DNA of 64,000 bases from Aerococcus viridans (GCF_002871935.1 NZ_PNHQ01000008.1:1-64000); one strand, 5' to 3'. Counted from the stretch's first letter, positions 28,883 through 38,755 are shown. Translations and numbers: made by a program. Notes: generated from the sequence alone by a model not told the origin.

Positions 28883-29842
28883 CTAACAAATAAGTTCAAC
28901 TTTGCCCACTAAACCAGATGTATAGGTAACCTGTCCCTGTTGGTCAACAACCAACACTTCAATATGGTCTATTTTTTCTGCTTGATTGATAATTGCTTCC
29001 TTAGATAAGGGAAACAACCGAGTAGTCCATATTTCACCGTCTAAAGAAGATTCACTTACCACAGTGACACTGCGAACGTCCGCTTGAAAGGGCTTACCAT
29101 TTGTAGAATCTAAAATATGGTGGTAAAGATGCCCATCCTGTTCGAATACGCGTACGTAATCTCCAGACGTTACAACTGATTGGTTACTCAAATCGACAAT
29201 GGCCTTGTTATAACCACGCCTTTGGTCGGGATCCTGGATACCTATACGCCATTGTGTACTTTCTGCATGATTGGGTCGATGGCCATAGAATCTAAGGTTA
29301 CCACCAAGATTAATAGATGCCCTGGCTACGCCTTGCTCTTTGAAATAAGCGATAATTTGATCTGCCGCATACCCTTTTGCAAGCGCACCTAAGTCAATCG
29401 ACATCCCTGGCTTAGAAAGGTAAACTGTACTTTCTATTTCATCTAGATGAATTTCATCCGGGTCTACTAAAGTCAGTCGGTCATCAATCTCTTGCTGGCT
29501 AGGTTTACGATAATCCGCAAAACCAATCCGCCACAAGTTAACTAAAGGCCCAATTGCTATATTTAGCTTTCGCCCTGATGCAATACTTTCTTTTTTACCG
29601 ATTTGAATGAGATGAAATAGCTCTGGATGAACGCGTACAGCCTTTAATCCTGCTGCTTGATTAACCGCCATTAATTCAGAAGATGGGTCATTCGCCGAAA
29701 AACGCGCTTCCAATTGAAACAAACGCTGGACTGCAGCAAGTAATAAAGCATTACTATTTGGATGATCAACCATCAAATCAATCGTCGTACCCATCAAATT
29801 GATAGAATGACGTTTTTCAAAGTCCAAATCACTAGCCTCCAA
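28883..29842 (-). CDS. apbE: FAD:protein FMN transferase (ApbE family)
   Basis: The 319-residue protein shows ApbE features: MGTTIDLMVDHP near the start, SIDLGALAKGYAADQI, INLGGNLRFYG and YHHILDSTNGKPFQADVRSVTVV. ApbE links FMN to Thr/Ser of FMN_bind-type proteins. No lipobox or signal peptide is present, so it should act in the cytoplasm. No clear FMN_bind target gene lies in the window. It is four bases from the DUF454 gene and 36 from the FMN reductases, implying one operon. Confidence 0.85.
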   Translation of the reverse strand: MEASDLDFEKRHSINLMGTTIDLMVDHPNSNALLLAAVQRLFQLEARFSANDPSSELMAVNQAAGLKAVRVHPELFHLIQIGKKESIASGRKLNIAIGPLVNLWRIGFADYRKPSQQEIDDRLTLVDPDEIHLDEIESTVYLSKPGMSIDLGALAKGYAADQIIAYFKEQGVARASINLGGNLRFYGHRPNHAESTQWRIGIQDPDQRRGYNKAIVDLSNQSVVTSGDYVRVFEQDGHLYHHILDSTNGKPFQADVRSVTVVSESSLDGEIWTTRLFPLSKEAIINQAEKIDHIEVLVVDQQGQVTYTSGLVGKVELIC

Positions 29843-29846
29843 CTCC

Positions 29847-30221
29847 TTAAACCTCTTCTACCCTAAATAGTAGGAAGTAACCAAAAACTAAACCACAAAT
29901 GCCTACAAAAATTTGTACATATCTTAATGGCATAAGGAACATTGATAAACCCATCACAAGATAAGTTGTCGTTAGGATATGAATTTTTTTGCGCCTGCTG
30001 ATACCACCTTGTCGCTTAAAGTCACCAACATACCGTTCATACAAACGAGTAGATTCTAACCAGTTTTTAAATCGCGGTGAACTTCGCGTGAACAACCAGC
30101 CAGCGAGCAACAAGAAAGGGGTTGTCGGTAAAACAGGTAATACGACGCCTACACTCCCTAGGATCACACTTAACAAGCCCAATATTAGAAAAGCCTTCTC
30201 TTTAAGAGTTCTCATTTCCAT
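29847..30221 (-). CDS. YbaN family (DUF454) membrane protein
   Basis: The 124-residue protein has two or three hydrophobic segments and the DUF454 signature VVLPVLPTTPFLLLAGWLFTRSSPRFKNWL. Its function is unknown across the family. It heads the operon with apbE and the FMN reductases, with GAGGTGAGGC before ATG. Confidence 0.8.
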   Translation of the reverse strand: MEMRTLKEKAFLILGLLSVILGSVGVVLPVLPTTPFLLLAGWLFTRSSPRFKNWLESTRLYERYVGDFKRQGGISRRKKIHILTTTYLVMGLSMFLMPLRYVQIFVGICGLVFGYFLLFRVEEV

Positions 30222-30310
30222 GCCTCACCTCTTGAAAATATATTCACATGATAGGTCTATTTCAAATTACTAAATTATACTTTCTTCGTCAACCAATAAC
30301 CAATTATTAA

Positions 30311-30343
30311 AAAGAGGATACAACATTTGTGTTGTATCCTCTA
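30311..30343 (-). terminator. Intrinsic terminator after the MFS transporter gene
   Basis: A perfect 13-bp stem AGAGGATACAACA / TGTTGTATCCTCT has a 4-base loop and is followed by T on the minus strand. Confidence 0.92.
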
Positions 30344-30383
30344 AAATATGTCTTGTTTTATTCTCATCTAAAACAAAATTGTA

Positions 30384-31694
30384 TTACTTATCTAGCGACT
30401 TATGGCGAATATTTAATTGGTATTGTTCATAGTTTGCTCGTTTTAGTTGTGGTAAACTCATCATAGCTATGAAGCTAAATAGATAAAGGCTTGCTAGGAA
30501 AAGCATCACCATACCTACACTTGAAGCATCTAAAATGAAACCAATAATAACTGATGAAAAACCACCCACTGCACGTCCAACATTCAAGATAGTATTATTG
30601 GCAATAGCATTTACTTTGAATGGATACAAATGAGAAATCATTGCGCCATAGCCACCAAACATACCATTTACAAAGAAACCTACAATAGCGCCTCCGATTA
30701 AAATTGTTAATGCTGAATTGGCAAAGGTGAACAGATACACTGAAACTGCTGATGCAATTAAATACATACCATAAGACAATCTTGGGCCTAATCTATCTAA
30801 AATTTGCCCAAATGTCAGCATTCCCAAGCACATACCTAAGATTGTCGTTACCATCCAAGTAGATGACCCAGAAACTGTCACACCAACTTGTTCTTGCATG
30901 ATTGTAGGTAACCAGTTCATCATGCCAAAGTAACCCGCAATTTGTACAGTTGTCATCACCATTAAGACGATAGTTTGATAGGTTTGCCCTGGAGTCTTAA
31001 ATAATTCCTTAATAGAAGGTTTTTCATTTTCATTAATATCTACTAGGTCTTCCGTGACTTCATCCGTATTAATCCCTAATTCATCTTCGTTAATAGTTAA
31101 TTTCGCCCATATCACCACTAAGATTGGTAAGAGACCAAATAGGAATAACCCTCTCCAACCCAGTGTTGGTACAATAAAACCTGCTAGAAGCGCCGAACTA
31201 ATGGAGCCGATTTGACCAACAATCCCATTTAAGGATGAAATTCGCCCTAACTGTTTAGCCGGCACAAGTCCAGCCATGATGGAAATTGCTACTCCATACT
31301 CACCACCTACACCAATACCAGCGATGAAGCGTAATAGGTATAGGTATTGAATGTTTGGCGTGAAGAAGATTAAAGCTGTTGCAATAGAGAAAGTAAGAAT
31401 CGTTAAGTAGAAAACCTTCATCTTGTCCCAGCGGTCAGCTAAGACACCGAATAATAAACCGCCAGCTAGCATCCCTAAATTGGTAATTGTCGCGATCCAA
31501 CCGGCAGCTACACTGGAAATTCCTAATTGGCTGATGATAGATGACATTGAAAATGATAAGAACATCACGTTCAAATCATCTGTCCCCGATGCAACAATAG
31601 CCGCAATCAAGGCATTACGTTGCGATTTATTTAACTTGTGATCTCCCGCTTGTAACGCATCTTTACTTGCATTATTTTCGATTGTTTTTTCCAT
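30384..31694 (-). CDS. MFS transporter (aromatic acid/sugar symporter type)
   Basis: The 436-residue protein has about 12 membrane segments, the cytoplasmic loop 2-3 motif GVLADRWDKMK, a second FGQILDRLGPR between the halves, and GIGVGGEYGVAISIMAGLVP in helix 5, as in the AAHS/sialate-type symporters. The substrate is not known. The start is ATG 31692-31694 after AAAGGAGC; the frame extends to 31736 without support. It is monocistronic between pyrE and its own terminator. Confidence 0.8.
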   Translation of the reverse strand: MEKTIENNASKDALQAGDHKLNKSQRNALIAAIVASGTDDLNVMFLSFSMSSIISQLGISSVAAGWIATITNLGMLAGGLLFGVLADRWDKMKVFYLTILTFSIATALIFFTPNIQYLYLLRFIAGIGVGGEYGVAISIMAGLVPAKQLGRISSLNGIVGQIGSISSALLAGFIVPTLGWRGLFLFGLLPILVVIWAKLTINEDELGINTDEVTEDLVDINENEKPSIKELFKTPGQTYQTIVLMVMTTVQIAGYFGMMNWLPTIMQEQVGVTVSGSSTWMVTTILGMCLGMLTFGQILDRLGPRLSYGMYLIASAVSVYLFTFANSALTILIGGAIVGFFVNGMFGGYGAMISHLYPFKVNAIANNTILNVGRAVGGFSSVIIGFILDASSVGMVMLFLASLYLFSFIAMMSLPQLKRANYEQYQLNIRHKSLDK

Positions 31695-31821
31695 TTTTGT
31701 GCTCCTTTTTTGGTAAAACTGATGTAATTCCCTCATTTAATCACCATAAAAATAAAAATGGGCAAAAAAAAAATAAGGTCGTCAATCTGGTAAAGCTATT
31801 TATATAGTAGAATTATCCACA

Positions 31822-32463
31822 TTAACCGTGAATCTCTGACCAAGCTTTCGGATCCTTATACCAATCCATCAACTTGTCATAATACGGTGATAATTTAGGG
31901 TCTTTTACTGCATAATCCAAAATCTTCACGTAATTCGTTAATGTCATCAAAGGATAACCCACTTTTTCAAAGGCTTCTTTACTTGCTCCTAATAAGTAGT
32001 CAAAAATCGCTACTGCTGCAATGACTTCTCCGCCTGCTTCTTGAATTTTATCTGCTGCTGTAATGACGCTTCCACCTGTTGAAATTAAATCTTCAATAAT
32101 CACTACTTTAACACCAGGTTTCAAAGCCCCCTCAATTGCGTTTTGCTTACCGTGGTCTTTAGCTGAAGAACGCACGTAAATCATTGGTAAATCCAAGCGT
32201 TCACTGACAAAGGCCGCATGAGGAATACCCGCAGTCGCTGTTCCTGCAATCACATCTACATCGGGAAAGTTTTCTTTAATCAACTCTGCAAGTGCATCTT
32301 CTACAGTTGTACGTACACTCGGGTAGGACATGATTAATCGATTATCTGTATAAATCGGTGCTTTAAGTCCGCTTGCCCAAGTATATGGCGTCTCAGGACT
32401 AAAATTCACTGCTTTAATTTCTAATAATTTTTGTGCTACTAAATCAGCTTTTGCTACTGTCAT
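31822..32463 (-). CDS. pyrE: Orotate phosphoribosyltransferase
   Basis: The 213-residue PRTase shows the PRPP-binding loop VVIIEDLISTGGS and the hood region PMIYVRSSAKDHGK. It converts orotate and PRPP to OMP. It directly follows pyrF at 12 bases. Other de novo pyrimidine genes apart from pyrG are not in the window. Confidence 0.93.
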   Translation of the reverse strand: MTVAKADLVAQKLLEIKAVNFSPETPYTWASGLKAPIYTDNRLIMSYPSVRTTVEDALAELIKENFPDVDVIAGTATAGIPHAAFVSERLDLPMIYVRSSAKDHGKQNAIEGALKPGVKVVIIEDLISTGGSVITAADKIQEAGGEVIAAVAIFDYLLGASKEAFEKVGYPLMTLTNYVKILDYAVKDPKLSPYYDKLMDWYKDPKAWSEIHG

Positions 32464-32475
32464 CTCGCGCCCTCC

Positions 32476-33183
32476 TTATTGTCCAGACCAATCAGTAGTG
32501 ATTTGGTCATAAGTCACTTTTGAATTATCCGCTTGTGTAATTGGTCGTCCCACCACGATGTAGTCAGAACCGCTTTGGGCTGCTTGACTTGGCGTCATAA
32601 TCCGCTTTTGATCATCCGCAATAGAGGTCGCTAGACGAATACCCGGTGTAATCGTTTGGAAGTCTTCACCACAGGCATCTTTAATTGCTGCTGCTTCAAG
32701 TGGTGAACACACTACACCATCAAGGCCGGCTGCTTTCGTTAATTTAGCGTAACGCAATACGGAACCCAATACTTCACCAGGAATACCTTGTTCTTCATTC
32801 ATTTGCTCAGTAGAAGTGGACGTTAATTGAGTAACACTAATTAACATAGGCCGTTTACCTGTCGAACCTGCCTCTAAACCACGAAGTGCTGCTTGCATCA
32901 TCTCTTTCCCACCTGCCGCGTGTACATTGACCATTGCAACACCAGTACTGGCTAAAATCGCCATTGCTCGCTCCACAGTATTTGGAATATCATGTAATTT
33001 TAAGTCCAAGAAAATGTCGTGACCTCTTGCTTGTAGCGCATTTAAGAAAGCTGTCCCTCCAGCATAAAACAATTCCATACCTACTTTTACATTTAGTTGT
33101 TGACCTTGGAACTGATCAAGGAACGCAAATACCTCTTCTTGATTAGGAAAATCTAAGGCAATAATTGGTTTCTTCGGATCCAC
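32476..33183 (-). CDS. pyrF: Orotidine 5'-phosphate decarboxylase
   Basis: The 235-residue TIM barrel has the catalytic DLKLHDIPNTV (Asp-Lys-x-x-Asp) near residues 59-69 and the phosphate site DYIVVGRPIT near the end. It converts OMP to UMP. It is first in a pyrF-pyrE pair behind a structured leader with a terminator. Confidence 0.94.
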   Translation of the reverse strand: MDPKKPIIALDFPNQEEVFAFLDQFQGQQLNVKVGMELFYAGGTAFLNALQARGHDIFLDLKLHDIPNTVERAMAILASTGVAMVNVHAAGGKEMMQAALRGLEAGSTGKRPMLISVTQLTSTSTEQMNEEQGIPGEVLGSVLRYAKLTKAAGLDGVVCSPLEAAAIKDACGEDFQTITPGIRLATSIADDQKRIMTPSQAAQSGSDYIVVGRPITQADNSKVTYDQITTDWSGQ

Positions 33184-33248
33184 GTGGCACTTCCTCTCAT
33201 ATTTCTCTGTTTTCTTTTCATTATTCTCTCATTTATCTAAAAATGGGC

Positions 33249-33287
33249 AAAAAAAATAACCAACAACGAAACAAGGTTGCTGATTAT
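33249..33287 (-). terminator. Leader terminator 60 bases before pyrF
   Basis: Arms AATCAGCAAC and GTTGTTGGTT (G-U pairs allowed) with a 9-base loop are followed by eight T on the minus strand. It sits inside the pyrF-pyrE leader rather than after a gene, as in attenuators. Confidence 0.75.
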
Positions 33288-33289
33288 AT

Positions 33290-33412
33290 ACTAGCGGATG
33301 CTGGTCTTAAAATTTGTTCACTGACAAAATAATAATGGTTATTCTTGTAAGCGAACAGCTCTCATGTTCAGGGCATCCATACGCTAGTGCAGTTTCCCCT
33401 GTTTTTACTCTG
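33290..33412 (-). promoter_or_regulatory. Structured leader of pyrF-pyrE (attenuator or riboswitch of unknown class)
   Basis: In RNA order: CAGGG near 33397, then a closing stem of ACTAGCG plus GATGC with GCATCCGCTAGT (33373-33388 with 33290-33301). Inside it lie a GAACA / TGTTC hairpin with loop UGAGAGC and a long imperfect stem pairing 33339-33356 with 33316-33333. The first CAGGG can also pair with CCCTG inside, an alternative fold. A terminator follows. A GAGAG-containing hairpin loop recalls PyrR binding loops but the consensus is not met. Confidence 0.6.
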
Positions 33413-33418
33413 TTGGCT

Positions 33419-33447
33419 ATTGTACCGACTTAGAAAGAAAGAGTCAA
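33419..33447 (-). promoter_or_regulatory. Promoter of the pyrF-pyrE leader
   Basis: TTGACT and TACAAT with exactly 17 bases between them. The predicted start near 33412 gives a leader of about 230 bases. Confidence 0.75.
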
Positions 33448-33668
33448 CATATATTTTAATAAATATTTACAATGATAATTAAAGACTGTCAAATCAACCA
33501 TCATCCCTATAAAAAATTCTTTCCCACATACAAAATATACGAAAAGAGGTGCTATATTTTATGGGAATTATGAATCAAAATTTGATATGCTCGCTTGTTA
33601 GAAAAAGCTCGTTTAAAAAATTTAGAAATGTTCTTTATGCTTCTCATACGAATTTCTCTAGCCTTATA
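33448..33668. other. Spacer between MTA/SAH nucleosidase and pyrF promoter
   Basis: An A/T-rich stretch. A 38-codon plus-strand frame (33561-33677) has AGAGGTG nine bases before its ATG, but the peptide has no recognisable features and overlaps the nucleosidase gene, so I do not call it. Confidence 0.35.
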
Positions 33669-34364
33669 TCAACTTAGGTCTTGTTGCCAAAAATCGATTA
33701 GACTACGAACTGCGTGAAATGCTTGGTTGGCAGCAAACTCAAGATTATCATCAAAAGTAGCTGGTGCATGCTCTCCGACATGATCTGAAATCCCCCTGAC
33801 ATTGATTACCGGAATCTCATAAAAACTTGCAATTTGCGCAAGCGCGCAGCTTTCCATATCAGACGCTGTAAGCAAGGGGAATGCCTTTTTGATTGCTGAA
33901 ACAGCTAATTCATCACTCATAAAGGAATCAGCAGTCCCAATAGTTCCTTGAAAGGCGGAAATTTGATTTTGGGTAAGCACTTGCTTAATGATCGCCAGAA
34001 GCGTTTCTGAAACTGGATAGTCCGCTGGCATTTGCGGTACCTGACCATAAGCATAGTCAAACCCTGTTGCGTCCACATCACTATAGACGAACCGATCAGT
34101 GAAAACAATACTACCCAGAGGAAGTTCTTTACGGAAGGAACCGATTGACCCCGTATTTATTAGGAGATCTAACGACAACTGCTGACAAACCCAAGCAGCA
34201 GTTGCGGCTGCATTAGCTTTGCCAATCCCTGATACTACCAAATATAAGTCTTCATGAACCTTTTCAATGATTGTTTTTCCCTTTTGCCAAATAACCGTGG
34301 AAGCATAAAAATTACGAAAGGGTGCTAACTCTTCTTCCATTGCTGCAACTACTGCTATTCTCAT
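33669..34364 (-). CDS. mtnN: 5'-methylthioadenosine/S-adenosylhomocysteine nucleosidase
   Basis: The 231-residue protein has MEEELAPF at the start, the ribose/catalytic region SDMESCALAQIASFYEIPVINVRGISDH and the Asp-proton donor in GISD. It removes adenine from S-adenosylhomocysteine and methylthioadenosine; the S-ribosylhomocysteine product is the LuxS substrate. It lies one base after metQ and downstream of luxS, forming a methyl-cycle group. Confidence 0.92.
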   Translation of the reverse strand: MRIAVVAAMEEELAPFRNFYASTVIWQKGKTIIEKVHEDLYLVVSGIGKANAAATAAWVCQQLSLDLLINTGSIGSFRKELPLGSIVFTDRFVYSDVDATGFDYAYGQVPQMPADYPVSETLLAIIKQVLTQNQISAFQGTIGTADSFMSDELAVSAIKKAFPLLTASDMESCALAQIASFYEIPVINVRGISDHVGEHAPATFDDNLEFAANQAFHAVRSLIDFWQQDLS

Positions 34365-34365
34365 C

Positions 34366-35226
34366 TTAGTTCCCCCATATCTCTGCGATTGGTGTAGTTA
34401 CTTCCGCTTTTGTTCCTTCAAATTTTTCTTCAATATAGCTTTGAATTTCAGGGTCATGGTACAACTCATCTAATTTTTTTAAAGCAGCATCGTCCTTACG
34501 AGATTCCTTTACTGCTAAAACATTGATTGTTTCTCGAATAGCCGTGTCCGCCTCTTCATGAAAAATGGAATCCTGTAAAACATTTAAGCCACCTTCAAGG
34601 GCAATCGTATTGCTGATTAAAACCAAGTCAACATCCGGTAAAACCCGTGGACCAGTTAAATCATCAATGAGTGTAAATTCTAAGTTCTTGGGATTTTCGA
34701 TTACATCACTAGTTGTTCCTGTTCCATCATCAAAGTCATCCTTTAACTTAATTAAACCAGCCGTTTCCAATAAGCGTAATCCTCTTGCAGTATTTGAGGG
34801 ATTGTCAGCCAACGCTACTATTGAGCCATCTGCGATCTCATCTATACTTGTAAATTTATCAGAGTAGATACCCATCGGTTCGACATAAGTTGCCGCAATC
34901 GGTACTAATTGTTCAGGACTCTCCGCATTAAAGCTTTCTAAGTATCCAATTGACTGAAAAGCATTTACATCCACATCACCATCTACAGTGGCTTGATTGG
35001 CAGTCGGTCCACCGGTGATTTCTTTAACTTCAATTTTTAATCCCGCTTCTTTTGCAGCCTCAGATTCTGCGATATGTGTCCAGATTTCTGCATCGGTACC
35101 GACTGACCCAACCACGATTGTTGAATTCTCAGTTGATTCCGCTGTATTGGCAGTTTCTTGATTACTACAAGCTGTTAGCATTAGCGCCACTGTCAATAAA
35201 CCAATCCCTTTAATCATTTTTTTCAT
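34366..35226 (-). CDS. metQ: Methionine ABC transporter substrate-binding lipoprotein
   Basis: A lipoprotein of the NlpA/MetQ family with lipobox LMLTACSN and the domain starting TIVVGSVGTDAEIW. VDGDVDVNAFQSIGYLESFN corresponds to the usual D-x-x-x-F-Q-H-xxYL region, with Ser-Ile in place of the common His. It would deliver methionine to a MetNI transporter, but no metN or metI is nearby, so it is an orphan binding protein. AAGGAG precedes ATG at 35226. Confidence 0.85.
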   Translation of the reverse strand: MKKMIKGIGLLTVALMLTACSNQETANTAESTENSTIVVGSVGTDAEIWTHIAESEAAKEAGLKIEVKEITGGPTANQATVDGDVDVNAFQSIGYLESFNAESPEQLVPIAATYVEPMGIYSDKFTSIDEIADGSIVALADNPSNTARGLRLLETAGLIKLKDDFDDGTGTTSDVIENPKNLEFTLIDDLTGPRVLPDVDLVLISNTIALEGGLNVLQDSIFHEEADTAIRETINVLAVKESRKDDAALKKLDELYHDPEIQSYIEEKFEGTKAEVTTPIAEIWGN

Positions 35227-35241
35227 TTATTTTGCTCCTTC

Positions 35242-35520
35242 CTAATGCATCGTCATGCCACCAGTTACATTGATTGCTTGACCAGTCATATAGCTTGCTA
35301 GCGGACTAGCCAAAAATAAAATGATAATTTGCGTTCGATTAGTTGCTTAGCCATAGCCACTAACGAAGTTTCCCTTCCAACATCCACGTTGACTTGATAA
35401 TACTAATCGGTGATTCATCAAAACATTGACTCTTGAAAGCCAATATCAGCTGCAATTACAATTGCTTGATCTTTCAAAAAGGTTTGTACAACCACCTCAC
35501 TAAATCCTTATTTTGAGCCG
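35242..35520 (-). pseudogene. Decayed short-chain dehydrogenase/reductase gene
   Basis: The minus strand ends with a clear SDR C-terminus: LASPLASYMTGQAINVTGGM then TMH and a stop. Upstream, fragments such as VQTFLKDQAIVIAADIGF resemble the early beta-strand region of an SDR, but frames shift repeatedly, stops intervene and the catalytic middle is missing. The closest families by eye are acetoin/sorbitol-phosphate type dehydrogenases. It separates luxS from metQ and overlaps the metQ ribosome binding site. Confidence 0.65.
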
Positions 35521-35561
35521 ATAACTAGCACAAATTGTTATGCTAAAGTGTCAAAATACAT

Positions 35562-36038
35562 CTATTTCACCACATGTCTTTGAAACGCATCGTCACTGAT
35601 TCCCTCTTCAATAACGATTTTGGCATACTCCTTGGCACCAAATAGTGAATGGTCGCGATAATTCCCACAGCTTTCTATACCAACACCTTGAACATCTTCC
35701 CATTGTGACTCATTTGCAATGATTGTTAATACCTCGGTTAAAGCCTGCGCTACCTCGGTCGCACTAGGGACTCCCCAAGTAATCAAATGAAATCCTGTTC
35801 GACATCCAAATGGAGAAATATCAATGATGCCATCTAAGCGATCACGCAATAAATCTGCAAGTAAGTGTTCTAATGTATGAATCGCTGCTGTTGGCATTTC
35901 TTTCTCATTTGGTTGTAACAATCGTAAATCATAATTGGCGATCACATCGCCTTTCGTTCCTACCTCTTCTGCAATTAATCGGACATAAGGGGCTTTAACT
36001 TTCGTGTGATCTAATGTAAAACTTTCAACTTCTGCCAT
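35562..36038 (-). CDS. luxS: S-ribosylhomocysteine lyase (autoinducer-2 synthase)
   Basis: The 158-residue metalloenzyme has His54 and His58 in [16 protein letters not shown], and the second metal/catalytic site in [32 protein letters not shown] contains the catalytic Cys. It yields homocysteine and the AI-2 precursor. It is the first gene after a T-box leader, followed by an SDR remnant, metQ and mtnN. Confidence 0.94.
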   Translation of the reverse strand: MAEVESFTLDHTKVKAPYVRLIAEEVGTKGDVIANYDLRLLQPNEKEMPTAAIHTLEHLLADLLRDRLDGIIDISPFGCRTGFHLITWGVPSATEVAQALTEVLTIIANESQWEDVQGVGIESCGNYRDHSLFGAKEYAKIVIEEGISDDAFQRHVVK

Positions 36039-36129
36039 TTTCTTCTCCTCCTAAATTTTGCTATTTTTCACCATCGACAATTCAACTTACTTGACAATAC
36101 TTACCTTCCCTCCTTTACCTAGGTATAGA

Positions 36130-36370
36130 AAAAGCCCTTAGATATCAAAAAATATCTAAGGGCATAAAAACTGCGTTACCACCTTAATTTACAGCATTCT
36201 CGCGAAATACTGCCTCATTCAGTTCCCACTACAGTGGAGACTGCTGTCTGCTAACGTAACATCTCCCATATTCTCTTAATTATTCAGAGAATCCACTCTA
36301 AAGCCATTTTCAAGCATTTGTTCTTTGCCTCTTTTCAGCTACCGAGGTTCTCTAGAAAAAAACAAAAGCT
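36130..36370 (-). promoter_or_regulatory. T-box leader upstream of luxS
   Basis: The T-box motif AAGGTGGTAACGCAG lies at 36171-36185 and is followed by a terminator GCCCTTAGATAT / ATATCTAAGGGC plus T run (36132-36163). A Stem I base AGAGAA / TTCTCT (36348-36353 with 36286-36291) lies at the 5' end. The triplet at the usual specifier position (36293-36295) reads TGG followed by A. The tRNA-end-pairing bulge is TGGT, which pairs with an A73 discriminator. The two readings disagree on the amino acid. Confidence 0.85.
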
Positions 36371-36410
36371 TTACTTTCTTTTTCATCGTGTTTAATTATT
36401 AATTGCAATG

Positions 36411-36440
36411 ACTATATCAGATAAATTATAAGAAAGTCAA
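36411..36440 (-). promoter_or_regulatory. Promoter of the T-box/luxS transcript
   Basis: TTGACT and TATAGT are separated by 18 bases, about 50 bases before T-box Stem I. Confidence 0.65.
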
Positions 36441-37002
36441 GATAAAATGATGAGTAATTCACTAATTTATAATTAATTTTCTAAATCATTACTATTATGC
36501 GTAATGTTTCCCTCCCTACGTAATCGATACTACCTAGAGGTGTTTACTTTATGATACATTAGGTTCAATAGAAAAAATCCGGGGGTATCGGTACTGAAGT
36601 AGGTGATGCCATCTTGATTATCAAGCAGCTCTATATTGGAGCCCTTCTTTTTGGTGGTGAGTTTGGTTTGATGATATTTTGTCAGTTGACGTAACACTTA
36701 TGTAACATTGCTTCGGTTGCAACACAACGACTGAGTCCATCAGATTTAGTAAGTAGTAAGCAGTTCACCGATATTTGGTAACTGTTTGTCAGATTTTCTT
36801 AGTCGGTCCTTAACGGATGACTTAATGTCTGGTATTTCTTTGTCCTTGATTGTGTGCTGTATTCCTTAACAGCCATTGTTCTGCATAATCCTTTTATAAA
36901 CGATAACCTAGTAAAATCAACAAAAAAGAGCTGTCTATTTCGCTAATTCCTCCTAGGTATTAATACCTAGGAGGAATTAGCTGACAGCTTGTAAATGAAA
37001 TC
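36441..37002. other. Gene-free region between luxS leader and pyrG
   Basis: I find no gene here: all frames on both strands are broken by stops and none has a good ribosome binding site. The only marked structure is a 38-bp perfect palindrome at 36943-36980. The rest may be decayed coding sequence or an old insertion; I cannot identify the source. Confidence 0.5.
36929..36989. repeat. 38-bp perfect palindrome with outer inverted arms
   Basis: Positions 36943-36961 and 36962-36980 are exact reverse complements with no loop (half-site CTAATTCCTCCTAGGTATT). Seven-base outer arms AGCTGTC (36929-36935) and GACAGCT (36983-36989) extend the symmetry. It is preceded by an A run. It could be a strong terminator-like hairpin, an insertion-sequence scar or a protein-binding palindrome. 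Confidence 0.85.
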
Positions 37003-37043
37003 AAAAAACCTACTCTCTAAAGTTTTTGGAGTAGGTTTTTATT
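37003..37043 (-). terminator. Intrinsic terminator after pyrG
   Basis: The stem AAAACCTACTC / GAGTAGGTTTT with T run lies about 40 bases beyond the pyrG stop; A and T runs on both sides make it bidirectional. Confidence 0.85.
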
Positions 37044-37081
37044 GTGTTTTCACAAGTTAAAATAAACTTTTTTAAGCAGTG

Positions 37082-38698
<1,617 letters not shown>

Positions 38699-38755
38699 CT
38701 AAAAATTTTTATGCTTACAATAAGAAGGGAGATGCGAATAACTATTTCCTTAGAA

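Noticed and set aside
33290..33388. THF riboswitch in the pyrF leader
   Set aside because: Only the 3' GCATCCGCT arm is similar; the conserved 5' core is absent and pyrF is not a folate gene.
33561..33677. 38-codon plus-strand frame with AGAGGTG upstream
   Set aside because: The peptide has no features, overlaps the mtnN gene at its end and lacks a clear promoter; chance is likely.
36541..36680. Frame on the plus strand reading GGIGTEVGDAILIIKQLY as a possible gene remnant
   Set aside because: It is short, has no start and I cannot match it to a family; flanking frames are closed by stops.
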